Notes: a model not told the origin generated them from the sequence alone. Counted from the first letter of the stretch, positions 9,811 through 18,726 are shown. The stretch: DNA of 64,000 bases from Gracilimonas sediminicola (GCF_024320785.1 NZ_JANDBC010000001.1:268617-332616), one strand, 5' to 3'. Program-made: numbers and translations.

Positions 9811-10389
9811 ATGCCTCAGAATGAAGATGTACATATTATGATTAAGACGATTGAACAGGCTTACCAGTTTGTCAAAAAAGTAAAGGTTTGCACCATCTTC
9901 TCAAGTGATAAAGTCGAGCATGCCTCCCTTTGGGAACATGTTGATCTTCCTGAAAAGCAACCCGGAGAAAAGGGATGGGGAAAGAAGATGACGGCAGTTT
10001 GGACTTGGAAAAATCAGCTTCCGGCTCAGTATCCAAACGAAATATTCTATGGAAAAATCAATGGTGGGTTTGCGGTATTGATGGATATGGACTATATGGC
10101 CAGCCATCACTTTCCCCGGGCCTATAAAGATATTCAAACGCAAGATGGTCTTGCGCAGCATATTTACAGCAAAGTAGTTACAGAGCCATGGGATACCACA
10201 TCACTTCGTAAGGCGACAATGCAGGAAGTTGGCTGTACTAAGAGTCAGTTTGACACGGCCCTAAAGAACCTTCAGGTAACTATGAATATTGCAAGATTAA
10301 ACGATCCCCAAATTGAGCGAGATACGTGGGTAGCATTCAAGGAATTGTACCTCAATATTTGGAAGCAATGTGTAAACGATGATATTTAA
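9811..10389 (+). CDS. AlkZ-related (winged-helix) small protein
   Basis: A 192-residue protein with no signal peptide or TM segment. The opening (MIKTIEQAYQFVKKVKVCTIF) and the later W.WKNQLP, FYGK, and KATMQEVGCTKSQFDTALKNLQ helix-turn-helix-like stretch resemble the short AlkZ-related proteins, relatives of the winged-helix DNA glycosylase AlkZ/YcaQ. Those are described as possible DNA-binding proteins of unproven activity. An alternative start (MIKTIEQ) lies nine codons in. The gene sits between two copies of an intergenic repeat and is not part of an operon, which suggests horizontally moved cargo. The family call is from memory of the motif pattern and is moderate. Confidence 0.6.
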   Translation: MPQNEDVHIMIKTIEQAYQFVKKVKVCTIFSSDKVEHASLWEHVDLPEKQPGEKGWGKKMTAVWTWKNQLPAQYPNEIFYGKINGGFAVLMDMDYMASHHFPRAYKDIQTQDGLAQHIYSKVVTEPWDTTSLRKATMQEVGCTKSQFDTALKNLQVTMNIARLNDPQIERDTWVAFKELYLNIWKQCVNDDI

Positions 10390-10475
10390 CGAATTAGAGA
10401 AATACTAAATAAAAGAACTGTGAAGGTGTTAGCCGGGTGATAATTTCATTTCGTTTAAATCAACATTCAAATTTA

Positions 10476-10608
10476 GTATAACAACTGCTTTGACGGCGGA
10501 CGCAATTGTGGCTTTGGTTAAATTTCAAGTTCCTGTGTACTCAGGATTCAAATACTTAGCCTTTTAAAAATTATAATCCCAAGCCGGTTACGCGCCGGGT
10601 CGTTATAT
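10476..10608. repeat. Intergenic repeat family, copy 2, with attC-like ends
   Basis: Fills the 375-bp gap after the AlkZ-like gene. The left end GTATAAC (10476-10482) and right end GTTATAT (10602-10608) are complementary at 6 of 7 positions, as the R'' and R' boxes of an integron attC would be, and 133 bp is within the attC size range. An inner short inverted repeat TCCTG..CAGGA is centred near 10538. The right half shares the GGGATTATAATTT-type core (minus strand) with copy 4. The rest of this gap contains nothing else I can identify. Confidence 0.4.
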
Positions 10609-10764
10609 AGCTTACCATTCTATTATTTAGTCTGAACCCTTCATCTTATCTTGAACTATCAATAATGGTAAATTGGAGGGGCTGTAAGGACACTTGAAAA
10701 GAAATGAAAGCATGCCATACAGTATGCGATTTATTGATATACCATCCTGAACTAATATGAGACC

Positions 10765-11790
10765 TTGACAAAAAAACAAACAAAACAAATTCTCAGAGTA
10801 GTATTAATTGCCGCGTCCATAGGCTCTTTGTATTTCGTACCATGGCCTTTGGTTAAAGCATGGATACTTCCACTACCAGATACAGTTCAGGAACAAGTAG
10901 ATGAGGCCATTGGTCATGGGTTTGACGGAATGATTGTGTATGTAGACCAATCAGGGAAACCGCCGGAATATTACACGGGTGGTTGGAAAGATAGAGAAAA
11001 CAAAATTCCAGCCGACCCGAAATCTTTGTTCAAAATTGCCAGTATTAGCAAGTTATATACAGCTGTAGCAGCTACTAAGTTGGTCAAAGAAAAGCGTTTG
11101 TCTTTTGATAAAACGCTTACCGATTACATTCCAGAACTTAATGGTAGAATTGAAAATGCAGAAAAAATCACCTTGAGGATGATGATTCAACATCGTTCTG
11201 GTATTCCAAATTTTACAGATAACCCCGCTTTTTGGGACAACGAACAAGAAAATAGCAAAGATGCCCTGGATTTTGCCCTCGACCTGCCTGCCAGTTTTAA
11301 ACCGGGTAAGGGATATGAATATTCAAACACGAATTATTTGTTGCTTCGCAGGATTATGGATGATGTTTTAGGGTATAACCACCATGAGTATATCAAAGAG
11401 AAAATATTAAGACCACTGGAGCTGGGAAACACCTATTTTTCGATTACTGAAGTCGATTTAGATGATGTTATGAGTGGATATTATGTTGGTTATAACGAAG
11501 ACTTTAAAGCCAATGAGTATGGAATGTTAGCTACAGCAGAAGATGTGGGTATATTCTTGAGAGCCTTAAACGATGGTTCGGTATTTGACGAGGGAGAACA
11601 GGAAATCTATCCTTACGAATACAACCATGGAGGATTGGTCGTTGGTTATCAAAGCCTTGCAGAATATCACAAGGATATTGACGCGGTAGTGGTTCAATTT
11701 ATTAATACAACAGATTTTAATGGTTATGAATGGAACTTATCGGAAATCAGTATTAACCGTATCGTAAAAATCATAAGTAAGAAAAATTAG
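10765..11790 (+). CDS. Serine hydrolase of the beta-lactamase/PBP4* family
   Basis: Class C beta-lactamase-like hydrolase with a TTG start; no in-frame ATG is available upstream. An N-terminal membrane anchor spans about residues 10-35. The catalytic motifs are visible: SxxK as SISK (S93, K96), YxN as YSN (Y186-N188), and a HGG turn (YNHGGLVVGY) in place of the third KTG/HxG motif. The 341-residue length fits stand-alone serine hydrolases. Substrates in this family range from D-Ala peptides to esters; none can be inferred here. It is flanked on both sides by the same intergenic repeat family and is a single-gene unit. Confidence 0.85.
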   Translation: MTKKQTKQILRVVLIAASIGSLYFVPWPLVKAWILPLPDTVQEQVDEAIGHGFDGMIVYVDQSGKPPEYYTGGWKDRENKIPADPKSLFKIASISKLYTAVAATKLVKEKRLSFDKTLTDYIPELNGRIENAEKITLRMMIQHRSGIPNFTDNPAFWDNEQENSKDALDFALDLPASFKPGKGYEYSNTNYLLLRRIMDDVLGYNHHEYIKEKILRPLELGNTYFSITEVDLDDVMSGYYVGYNEDFKANEYGMLATAEDVGIFLRALNDGSVFDEGEQEIYPYEYNHGGLVVGYQSLAEYHKDIDAVVVQFINTTDFNGYEWNLSEISINRIVKIISKKN

Positions 11791-11895
11791 CCCCAACTTT
11801 GCTTGATTTGAAGATTTCAGCTACTTCAGCCCCCTATTAAATTCAACAATAGATCGGAAAACGCATTGCGCCGCTTATACCGAATGTCATTAGGT
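11791..11895. repeat. Intergenic repeat family, copy 3 (diverged)
   Basis: The stretch GATTTCAGCTACTTCAGCC is a diverged version of the AATTTCGCTACTTCAA core of copies 1 and 4; on the minus strand it reads AEVAEIF against VEVAKLI. The right end has ATTAGGT (11889-11895), one mismatch from the attC core consensus GTTRRRY. It lies exactly between the serine hydrolase and vapC. Confidence 0.3.
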
Positions 11896-11903
11896 GTATA
11901 ACG

Positions 11904-12299
11904 TCAGCCATTATAGATTTGTAAAGGTAGCTGAGTTGCTATCTGATCGAAGTCTTTGTCATTATGCAGTAGCTCCACTTCATGTTCTATGCACCAACTT
12001 CCTATGAGCACATCTACCGTTTTTCGAATGGTAATACCTTTCGATCGAAGAAAGCGAAAATTTGAAGCTGCTTTTATAGCCAATGACTTCCCTCCGAGAT
12101 GAACGCAATCTAAAGAATCAAGAGCTTGTTTGGCTAATCTAAACTCTTTATCACTATCAAAACCTTGTAAAATTTCGGTGAGGATAATATCTCCTACAAG
12201 AACAAACTGCTCTGAAAGAATACGGTCAAGGCTGTCAGTATGTTTTGTTGATACTCCGTTGAAATAATCAATCCAAACGCTTGTATCTACTAAAATCAT
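11904..12299 (-). CDS. vapC: Type II toxin, PIN-domain ribonuclease VapC
   Basis: PIN-domain endoribonuclease toxin of 131 residues. The first catalytic acidic residue is in MILVDTSVWIDYF (D5), the conserved glutamate in ILTEILQGF, and further acidic residues in KTVDVLIG and HNDKDFD complete the four-acid Mg-binding site. Its start overlaps the end of the antitoxin by 4 bp (ATGA), the usual translationally coupled TA arrangement. Known VapC toxins cut tRNA or rRNA loops; the target here is unknown. The pair is on the opposite strand to its neighbours and within the repeat-bounded accessory stretch. Confidence 0.93.
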   Translation of the reverse strand: MILVDTSVWIDYFNGVSTKHTDSLDRILSEQFVLVGDIILTEILQGFDSDKEFRLAKQALDSLDCVHLGGKSLAIKAASNFRFLRSKGITIRKTVDVLIGSWCIEHEVELLHNDKDFDQIATQLPLQIYNG

Positions 12300-12493
12300 T
12301 TCTCGTCAGTCCTCATATCATCTAAATCACCTTTCCAGTTCAATTTTCCTCGTAAATCTTTGATACTTTCTTGCTTTTTACGCTGGACTAATAATTTTAA
12401 GCCTTCTTCCACAGCATCTTTTTTCGTTTTAAATCGACTGACCTTCAAGGCTTCATCCATTAAGTCGTCATCGATTACAATATTCGTTCTCAT
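12296..12493 (-). CDS. vapB: Antitoxin VapB
   Basis: A 65-residue antitoxin. I chose the ATG giving MRTNIVIDDDLMDEALKVS because it begins the ribbon-helix-helix fold (strand RTNIVID, then two helices ending in EEGLKLLVQRKK). The longer frame upstream is not VapB-like. The C-terminus (IKDLRGKLNWKGDLDDMRTDEK) is the acidic, flexible part that wraps VapC. It presumably binds its own promoter with VapC for autoregulation, as known for the family. Confidence 0.9.
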   Translation of the reverse strand: MRTNIVIDDDLMDEALKVSRFKTKKDAVEEGLKLLVQRKKQESIKDLRGKLNWKGDLDDMRTDEK

Positions 12494-12552
12494 AATTGTA
12501 TAAATTATTTTATGTGTATTGAATCGAAATTTATACACATTACTTATTTAAT

Positions 12553-12705
12553 CCTAACTTATTGTATACCTAATAAGCGCATTAATTCGGACACGGACCT
12601 GCCTGGGCTGGCGGGGCGCGATAGAACTTGTTTGCAAGCAATTAATTTTGCTACTTCAACCAAATCATAATCCCCGCGCCTTTTAAACGCTGGGTCGTCG
12701 TTTAG
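12553..12705. repeat. Intergenic repeat family, copy 4
   Basis: Lies between vapB and the DUF1428 gene. The core at 12638-12678 shares about 36 of 44 positions with copy 1. The left part (CCTAATAAGCGCATTAATTC, then GGACACGG) resembles the left arm of gamma-proteobacterial attC sites. The right end GTCGTCGTTTAGC resembles an attC core site with one mismatch. The minus-strand frame through it (DPAFKRRGDYDLVEVAKLIA) is protein-like but has no credible start or full domain. Confidence 0.4.
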
Positions 12706-12744
12706 CGGCTTAACATAAACTTCAGCTACAAGATTGGAGGTAAT

Positions 12745-13122
12745 ATGACACCATATATCGATGGATTTGTACTTCCCGTTCCCCGAGTTCACCTGAATGA
12801 ATACAAGAATGTGGCGGAAAAAGTAGCTGAGATTTGGAAGGAATATGGAGCACTCGCTTATTTCGAGTATGTCGGTGAAGATTTGAAGTTGGAAGGCACA
12901 CGTTCGTTTATAGAACTTGTGGATTTGAAGGAAGACGAAGTAATTGTATTTGGATGGGTTTTATTTCCTTCGAAAGAAACTCGTGATTCAGCAAACAAGA
13001 AAGTCCCCAACGACCCAAGGATGGCGGAATTAGTAGCTCCGCTGACCGATCCTGAACGATTGATTTTTGATGCTGAACGAATGGTGTATGGAGGTTTTCA
13101 GTCGTTGGTTCAATCGTCATAA
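12745..13122 (+). CDS. DUF1428 family protein
   Basis: A 125-residue cytoplasmic protein with the DUF1428 pattern: YIDGFVLPVPRVHLNEY, WKEYGALAYFEYVGEDL, VIVFGWVLFPSKETRDSANKKV, DPRM and FDAERMVYGGF. The family has a dimeric alpha/beta-barrel-like (ABM-type) fold and no established biochemical function. A GGAGG-like ribosome site lies just upstream (GATTGGAGGTAATATG). It is the last gene of the repeat-bounded accessory stretch; a GCTACTTC fragment shared with the repeat family occurs about 20 bp after its stop. Confidence 0.9.
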   Translation: MTPYIDGFVLPVPRVHLNEYKNVAEKVAEIWKEYGALAYFEYVGEDLKLEGTRSFIELVDLKEDEVIVFGWVLFPSKETRDSANKKVPNDPRMAELVAPLTDPERLIFDAERMVYGGFQSLVQSS

Positions 13123-13142
13123 TAATTTCAGGCTTCGATCTG

Positions 13143-13757
13143 CTACTTCCTCTTATACCCCGGTGTTTGTATAAAATACTTTGGCTCAAACAAGGCTTTG
13201 TCCTCCTCTGCATCCTCTTCCTGGAAAATAGAGAAAGCTCCGTTGTCCAGGTTAAAGCCGAGCATACGTCCCGATTTGGCCTTAATCATTACCGTAGATG
13301 AATTCCTTTCAAAATCATACGCATCTATCTCAAAACGGTGTTTGTGAATATTGGAATTCAACAGATGCTTGATTAAATCGTCTTTCTCGTTGGTGTAGAG
13401 CGTGAAGTCTTTGTTCTTGGTGTATAGGTGAAAACAATGATAGTAATCGGATTCATATTCATCCAAAAGCAGGTCCGATAACTGATATCGGTGCTCTCCT
13501 TTCACAATGATGGATGAGTCCGTTACCGCCATATTTGATTTCAATTCAGCCCCTCCGTTTATCTTCATAATAAAGGAAATGATCATCACCGCCCCTATCA
13601 CAATAATGAATAGGGTCTCAATGGCGTGAGTTTCCAGGAAATCATTCAGATTAAAAACGATGTAGGTGAATGCAATTAGAAAAATAAGGGCAAAAAAACC
13701 GGAAGCACATCCCAGAAATAACTGTCGATTGGTGTATTTAAATTCTGCAGCCGCCAT
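13143..13757 (-). CDS. Two-TM membrane protein, unknown function
   Basis: A 204-residue protein with two hydrophobic helices (about residues 15-37 and 47-65) followed by a soluble domain of about 140 residues. The soluble part (SNMAVTDSSIIVKGEHRYQLSDLLLDEYES...FTLYTNEKDDLIKHLL) alternates strands and could be a PH-like fold as in bPH membrane proteins, but I cannot assign a family. The stop lies 20 bp from the convergent DUF1428 gene. There is no operon partner. It marks the return from the repeat-flanked cargo to ordinary sequence. Confidence 0.7.
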   Translation of the reverse strand: MAAAEFKYTNRQLFLGCASGFFALIFLIAFTYIVFNLNDFLETHAIETLFIIVIGAVMIISFIMKINGGAELKSNMAVTDSSIIVKGEHRYQLSDLLLDEYESDYYHCFHLYTKNKDFTLYTNEKDDLIKHLLNSNIHKHRFEIDAYDFERNSSTVMIKAKSGRMLGFNLDNGAFSIFQEEDAEEDKALFEPKYFIQTPGYKRK

Positions 13758-13995
13758 ACATACTTTTAATTTAGAGAAGGCGGAATCTAAGTGAAATAAT
13801 CTGTTCTTAGAAATAAGGTTTCGGTTTAGCGGAAAATTTCTGATTTCGTCAGCTTATTTCGATAGTTCTTCAAAATCTGTATAATATTCCTTGTCAAGCA
13901 CATAGAAGGTTTTCGGAAGTACTTTTTTGGCCGGTAGATACGAAGTTACATCCGGCTGTGCATTTCTTGAATATTTTTTTGATAGGTACGGTGCT

Positions 13996-15360
13996 ATGGA
14001 ACATTCTACACAAGCCTTAAAACCCCCTCCCGTTGCCGATGGACAGGCTCCTTTCTTTAATCACCTGTTTAAGTTTAAGTCGGATACGCATGGATTTCTA
14101 CAGGAGCAAAGCAAGAATATGGGACCTTTGTTTACGGTAAAGCTTCTTTCCAGGGATATTTATGTATTGAATCACCCGGATGCTATTCAGCACGTTCTGG
14201 CCGGTAATGCCCATAACTACAGTCGGATGAAGCCCTATTCCATCATGGTTGAGTTACTGGGCCGTGGACTGATTACTACCGAGGGTGATGAATGGAAACG
14301 CAGAAGGCGTATTGCTCAACCTTCTTTCCACAAAAGAAAAATGGGAGAGCTCTTTGATGAGATGCAGCAGACGATCACCCAATTTATTGAACAGAGAGAA
14401 TATACCGGGACCCAATCAACCGATCTTGACAGGGAAATGAGCCAGATTACTATTGAGGTACTGAGCAATACCATTCTGAAGAACGACATTGAGTTTGAAA
14501 CCGAGCAATTGAAAACCAACTTTGCACTTGCATGGGATTACCTGTCCCAGAAACGTTTCCGGTGGACCAAGCTGCTAAATAAACTACCCAGTAAAACAAA
14601 ATCGAAAGGGCAGCGTGCAATAGCTGATTTAAAGAAATCCATCCTTGAAATCATCGAAAAACGCAGGACTTCATCAGGAGAGTTTAATGACCTGATGGAT
14701 ATGTTGATGAACGCTACCGATGAAGAAACCGGAGATAATCTTTCAAACGAAGAGTTACTGGATGAGGTAATCACGCTATTCACTGCCGGGCATGATACTA
14801 CAGCCGTGGCTCTTACCTGGAGCCTTTACTGCCTGGCTCATCACCCCAAAGTGGAAGAAAAAGTTCTCGCAGAAATTGACCGGAACTGGAAAGAAGACGG
14901 CTTTCTCTTTGAAGATCTGCGTCATTTCCCCTACCTGAACATGTTTATACGAGAAGTGATGCGTTTATTCCCTCCGGTCTGGACCTTCGGTCGACGTTCG
15001 CTGGAGGAGGATGAAATTATGGGTTTTAAGATACCGGCCGATGCCTCTGTTACCCTCCCCTCCATACTCGTGCACCGTAACCCTGAATTCTGGGAGAAGC
15101 CCGATGATTTCTATCCTGAGCATTTTACAGAAGAGCGGGTTGCCGGAAGGCATAAATACGCTTACTTCCCTTTTGGGGGCGGACAAAGGCTCTGTATAGG
15201 CCAGCATTTTGCACTAATGGAAATACAGCTCGTGCTCATGTTCCTATTGCGAAAATACACAGTAACCCTTGCATCCAACAAACCCGCTGAACTCAATCTG
15301 TTGATTTCAACTAAGCCCAAAAATCCGATATGGGCAGTATTCACACCAAGAAATATTTAG
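13996..15360 (+). CDS. Cytochrome P450
   Basis: Heme monooxygenase, first gene of a four-gene operon. The ATG giving MEHSTQALKPPP (454 residues) fits P450 N-termini without a membrane anchor; the frame also opens at a TTG 69 bp upstream. Visible motifs are the I-helix oxygen-activation sequence AGHDTT (264-269), ExxR (E320, R323) and the heme loop FPFGGGQRLCIGQHFA with the thiolate Cys400. The overall pattern is nearest to the fatty-acid/terpenoid hydroxylase-like bacterial P450s, but the substrate is unknown. No ferredoxin or reductase gene is adjacent, so electron donors must come from elsewhere. The acyltransferase gene starts 1 bp after the stop. Confidence 0.95.
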   Translation: MEHSTQALKPPPVADGQAPFFNHLFKFKSDTHGFLQEQSKNMGPLFTVKLLSRDIYVLNHPDAIQHVLAGNAHNYSRMKPYSIMVELLGRGLITTEGDEWKRRRRIAQPSFHKRKMGELFDEMQQTITQFIEQREYTGTQSTDLDREMSQITIEVLSNTILKNDIEFETEQLKTNFALAWDYLSQKRFRWTKLLNKLPSKTKSKGQRAIADLKKSILEIIEKRRTSSGEFNDLMDMLMNATDEETGDNLSNEELLDEVITLFTAGHDTTAVALTWSLYCLAHHPKVEEKVLAEIDRNWKEDGFLFEDLRHFPYLNMFIREVMRLFPPVWTFGRRSLEEDEIMGFKIPADASVTLPSILVHRNPEFWEKPDDFYPEHFTEERVAGRHKYAYFPFGGGQRLCIGQHFALMEIQLVLMFLLRKYTVTLASNKPAELNLLISTKPKNPIWAVFTPRNI

Positions 15361-15361
15361 T

Positions 15362-16147
15362 ATGAAGAACGCTGCACATACCACCCTTCCCTGGCCTGCA
15401 TTCAGAGATGATGTTAAAGATTTTCTGGATTTGGCTAAAGACCGTAACTATGCCTATGGTTTTTCAGAAGCAGACATCACCCGCATTCATGCTCAACTTC
15501 AGCAGAGAAAAGTATCAGGAGAAGAACCACACTCCCTGAGTGCTTACCTGATTTGGTGTTTGGGCAAAGCGGTAAGTGCACACCCTCAGGTTCAGGCCGT
15601 TAAGCATAAAAACAAACTGGTGGTGTTTGAGGATGTAGATGTGGCCATGATGATCGAGAAGGAACTGCCCGATGGAAAAACCTTTCCTTTTCCCTACATC
15701 TTTAAAGCGGTTCAGACCAAGTCTTTTGAAGAAATAAATACCGAGCTTCGTGAGGCTAAAGCACTGAGTTTTGAGTCCATCCGTAAAAGGAAAAAATCAG
15801 TTATCCCCCGTTTTCTTCCCAAGTTCCTCAGGTTATTTATCCTTAAGAAATTGCTCAACAACCCGTTTCGGGCAAAAGAAGTAAAAGGAACCATCGCGTT
15901 GACAAGTCTTGGCAACGTTCTGAGTAAGCGCAAATTTTGGCCGGTCCCAACCGGTCCATACCCAATAATTGTAGCCACAGGTGGCGTCTACGATTCCAAA
16001 GGCGTGCATTCACCCGGAGTAAAGAAGATGTTATGTTTTTCCTTTTCTCTTGATCATGATATCCTGGATGGGGCTCCGGTAGCCCGTTTTGGGAATACCT
16101 TTATTGAACTTTTGGAAAGTGCCTCCGGAATAGGGGAAAAAGTGTAG
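15362..16147 (+). CDS. Stand-alone 2-oxoacid dehydrogenase E2-type acyltransferase
   Basis: A 261-residue protein built only of the CoA-dependent acyltransferase (CAT-like) catalytic domain of E2 enzymes, without lipoyl or subunit-binding domains. The C-terminal active-site motif HxxxDG is present as HDILDG (H232, D236, G237) in FSFSLDHDILDGAPVARF, and TIALTSLGN matches the E2 core strand. In E2 and chloramphenicol acetyltransferases this histidine deprotonates the thiol or hydroxyl acceptor. Without a lipoyl arm it probably transfers an acyl group to a small molecule. A basic insert (residues 140-175, RKRKKSVIPRFLPKFLRLFILKK) may bind membrane or an acidic partner. It sits between a P450 and a desaturase-adenylase fusion in one operon. 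Confidence 0.85.
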   Translation: MKNAAHTTLPWPAFRDDVKDFLDLAKDRNYAYGFSEADITRIHAQLQQRKVSGEEPHSLSAYLIWCLGKAVSAHPQVQAVKHKNKLVVFEDVDVAMMIEKELPDGKTFPFPYIFKAVQTKSFEEINTELREAKALSFESIRKRKKSVIPRFLPKFLRLFILKKLLNNPFRAKEVKGTIALTSLGNVLSKRKFWPVPTGPYPIIVATGGVYDSKGVHSPGVKKMLCFSFSLDHDILDGAPVARFGNTFIELLESASGIGEKV

Positions 16148-16152
16148 GCATC

Positions 16153-18726
16153 ATGGAAAAAGCAGAAATCAAATACGGCTTTTGGCCTTATGTAGTTTAC
16201 CCCGGAACAATGATCATCAGTCTGGGGATGTTTTTTGTACTAATGGCTAATGGCTTTGAGTTGCTTGCCAGTACCTATATTCCACTTACCTTTGGGGCCT
16301 TATCCATCATCTTTTTTGAGCTATACACTCCCCATCAAAAAGAATGGATTTTTGACAAGCATGATGTCATTAACGACTCGCTGTTCATGCTCACCGTCCA
16401 AACTATCCTGCCTAAAATCCTCAGCTTCCTCGTTGCCATTTTCATATTGCGGATGCTGGACTATTATGAACTCCAAATTACCGGACTGTGGCCCCATCAC
16501 TGGTCTATAGCATTACAGGTAATTTTAATGGTGCTTATTGCCGATTTCTTTCGTTATTGGCTGCATAAGTTTTCCCATGAGATTCCATTTCTCTGGAAGT
16601 TTCACGCCGTTCACCATTCACCCAAAAAACTATACTGGCTTAATGTGGGGCGATTCCATCCTGTTGAAAAAGCACTGCAGTTTCTGGGCGATGCCATGCC
16701 GTTCATTATTGTAGGAGTTTCGGAAGAGGTGCTGGCGCTTTACTTTGTTTTTTATGCGGTTAATGGCTTTTTCCAACATTGCAATATCGAACTGGAAATG
16801 GGGCCACTCAACTATGTAATCAGCGGTCCACAACTACATCGTTGGCATCATTCCCGAAATATTGAAGAATCCAACACCAACTACGGAAACAACATTATTA
16901 TATGGGATATTCTTTTTGGCACCTACTTTTTCCCAAAACACCGGCTTGTAGATGAACTTGGCCTGCTCAACAAAGAGTATCCATTAGATTACCTGTCCCA
17001 ATTAAAAACTCCCTTCTCCGGTGAAATAGACAAAAAAGCCCTCCCCCTCCAAGGTATTTCCGGAATGATTTTGAATACCCTTCTGAAATTAAAAATGAAG
17101 TGGATTGAGATTACCCTTTATAACCCTTTGAAAGAACTTGCCCGATCACCTGAGAAAGTTCAGAAAGAAACGTTGTCTTCCATTCTTTTGGAGAATAAAA
17201 ATACCGTTTATGGGAAAGAGTATAACTTTGATAGAATCACCGGTTACGAAAGTTATCGAGAGAAAGTACCGGTTAGTGAGTATGAGGACATCCGGGGCTT
17301 AATCGAAAAGCAGGATCTTGAGAAAACAACTTCACTAACTGCAGAATCTCCCCTTTTTTATAACCAAACGAGTGGAACAACTGGTCAACCTAAATACCTG
17401 CCTGTTTTAAAGAGAACCCTGGCATCGTTAAAGAAGACTCAACAGATATTTTCCCTGGTTCAGTACACAGCTTGTCCGGAAGCGTTTTACGGGAAGATCA
17501 TAGGTTTGGTGAGCCCGGCTGTAGAAGGTTATATGCCTTCCGGTAATCCTTTTGGAAGTGCCTCCGGTCATATTTATAACACCATGCCCTGGCTTGCCCG
17601 TAAGAAATACGTTATTCCTAAAGAGGTATTTCAGATTAAAGACTATGAGATAAAATATTACATAGTATGCCGGCTGATGATCGAGGAAAAAGATGTGACG
17701 TACCTGGGAAGTGCCAACCCTTCCAGTTTTCACAAACTTCTGGATGTTATAAATCAAAATTTTAGCCACATTTGTAGCGACATCGCTTCAGGAACGTGCA
17801 AATACCTCGGAGATTTAGATCCTCGAATTATCGCTGCGGTAAACAGGAGACTAAAACCGAATTCAAAAAGAGCTGAAGAACTGGCTCACTTATTTAGCTC
17901 CGGCGATCAAATAGCCTACGAAGAAATCTGGCCTTACCTGAAGCTATTGATTACCTGGACCGGGGGAAGTTGTGGAATTTCATTGAAGAGTGTTCTTCCA
18001 AAATTCCGAAATGATATCCGTGTTATTGATCTTGGATATTTATCCAGCGAACTAAGAGCAACGGTTACGATAAACCCGGATACGAATGAAGGCGTGCCTA
18101 CCATCGGAGAAAACTTTTTTGAGTTTGTTCACAGAGATGATTGGGAGAATGACCGCCCTGACTTTAAAACGATAGGAAGTTTAGAACAAGGAGAGCAATA
18201 CTATATTTTTGTAACCACTCCCACCGGTTTGTATAGGTACAATATGAACGATATCGTTGAAATATCAGGTAAGTTTGAGAATACTCCCACTTTTCGCTTT
18301 ATACAAAAAGGGAAAGGAGTTACGAATATAACCGGGGAGAAATTATATGTAAGCCAGGTCATTAATGCCGTTAAAAAAGCAGAACAAGAACTCGACCTTG
18401 ATTTTCGTTTTTACCAAATGTTGGCTGATGAGAAATCGTCTTTATATGAATTATATATTGAACCCGGCGAGAGAATAATTCCTTCTATCTCAGAACTCAG
18501 CCGGGTTATTGATACAGCCCTGCAAGAACAGAATATAGAATACAAAACAAAAAGGGAGAGCGATCGGCTGCAGGAGTTAAATCTACATATTCTTGCGCAT
18601 GGCTGTTATGAATCCTACAAAGATTTTTATTTGAAGCAAGGACAAAGAGAGGGGCAATTTAAACCTCAAATTTTACAGTACAAGAGTAACTTTGATTTTA
18701 AAATTCAGGAGTTTATTGCTGAATGA
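16153..18726 (+). CDS. Fusion: sterol desaturase/fatty acid hydroxylase + GH3-type acyl-adenylating enzyme
   Basis: An 857-residue two-domain protein. Residues about 1-290 are an integral-membrane di-iron hydroxylase/desaturase: four or so TM helices and the three histidine clusters HKFSH (138-142), HAVHH (151-155) and HRWHH (229-233). Residues about 310-857 are a GH3-family domain: the ATP/AMP-binding loop NQTSGTTGQPKYLP (404-417), TWTGGSCG, and YRYNMNDIVEI followed by GEKLYVSQV. GH3 enzymes adenylate a carboxylic acid and join it to an amino acid or amine. No stop or frameshift separates the halves and the linker is short. The fusion implies that one substrate, probably a lipid or isoprenoid acid, is both oxidised at the membrane and activated for amide or ester formation. 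It overlaps the epimerase gene by 4 bp. Confidence 0.92.
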   Translation: MEKAEIKYGFWPYVVYPGTMIISLGMFFVLMANGFELLASTYIPLTFGALSIIFFELYTPHQKEWIFDKHDVINDSLFMLTVQTILPKILSFLVAIFILRMLDYYELQITGLWPHHWSIALQVILMVLIADFFRYWLHKFSHEIPFLWKFHAVHHSPKKLYWLNVGRFHPVEKALQFLGDAMPFIIVGVSEEVLALYFVFYAVNGFFQHCNIELEMGPLNYVISGPQLHRWHHSRNIEESNTNYGNNIIIWDILFGTYFFPKHRLVDELGLLNKEYPLDYLSQLKTPFSGEIDKKALPLQGISGMILNTLLKLKMKWIEITLYNPLKELARSPEKVQKETLSSILLENKNTVYGKEYNFDRITGYESYREKVPVSEYEDIRGLIEKQDLEKTTSLTAESPLFYNQTSGTTGQPKYLPVLKRTLASLKKTQQIFSLVQYTACPEAFYGKIIGLVSPAVEGYMPSGNPFGSASGHIYNTMPWLARKKYVIPKEVFQIKDYEIKYYIVCRLMIEEKDVTYLGSANPSSFHKLLDVINQNFSHICSDIASGTCKYLGDLDPRIIAAVNRRLKPNSKRAEELAHLFSSGDQIAYEEIWPYLKLLITWTGGSCGISLKSVLPKFRNDIRVIDLGYLSSELRATVTINPDTNEGVPTIGENFFEFVHRDDWENDRPDFKTIGSLEQGEQYYIFVTTPTGLYRYNMNDIVEISGKFENTPTFRFIQKGKGVTNITGEKLYVSQVINAVKKAEQELDLDFRFYQMLADEKSSLYELYIEPGERIIPSISELSRVIDTALQEQNIEYKTKRESDRLQELNLHILAHGCYESYKDFYLKQGQREGQFKPQILQYKSNFDFKIQEFIAE

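Noticed and set aside
12559-12792. 77-residue minus-strand frame between vapB and the DUF1428 gene
   Set aside because: It overlaps the DUF1428 start, has no family match and its protein-like stretch is explained by the intergenic repeat; treated as repeat, not gene.
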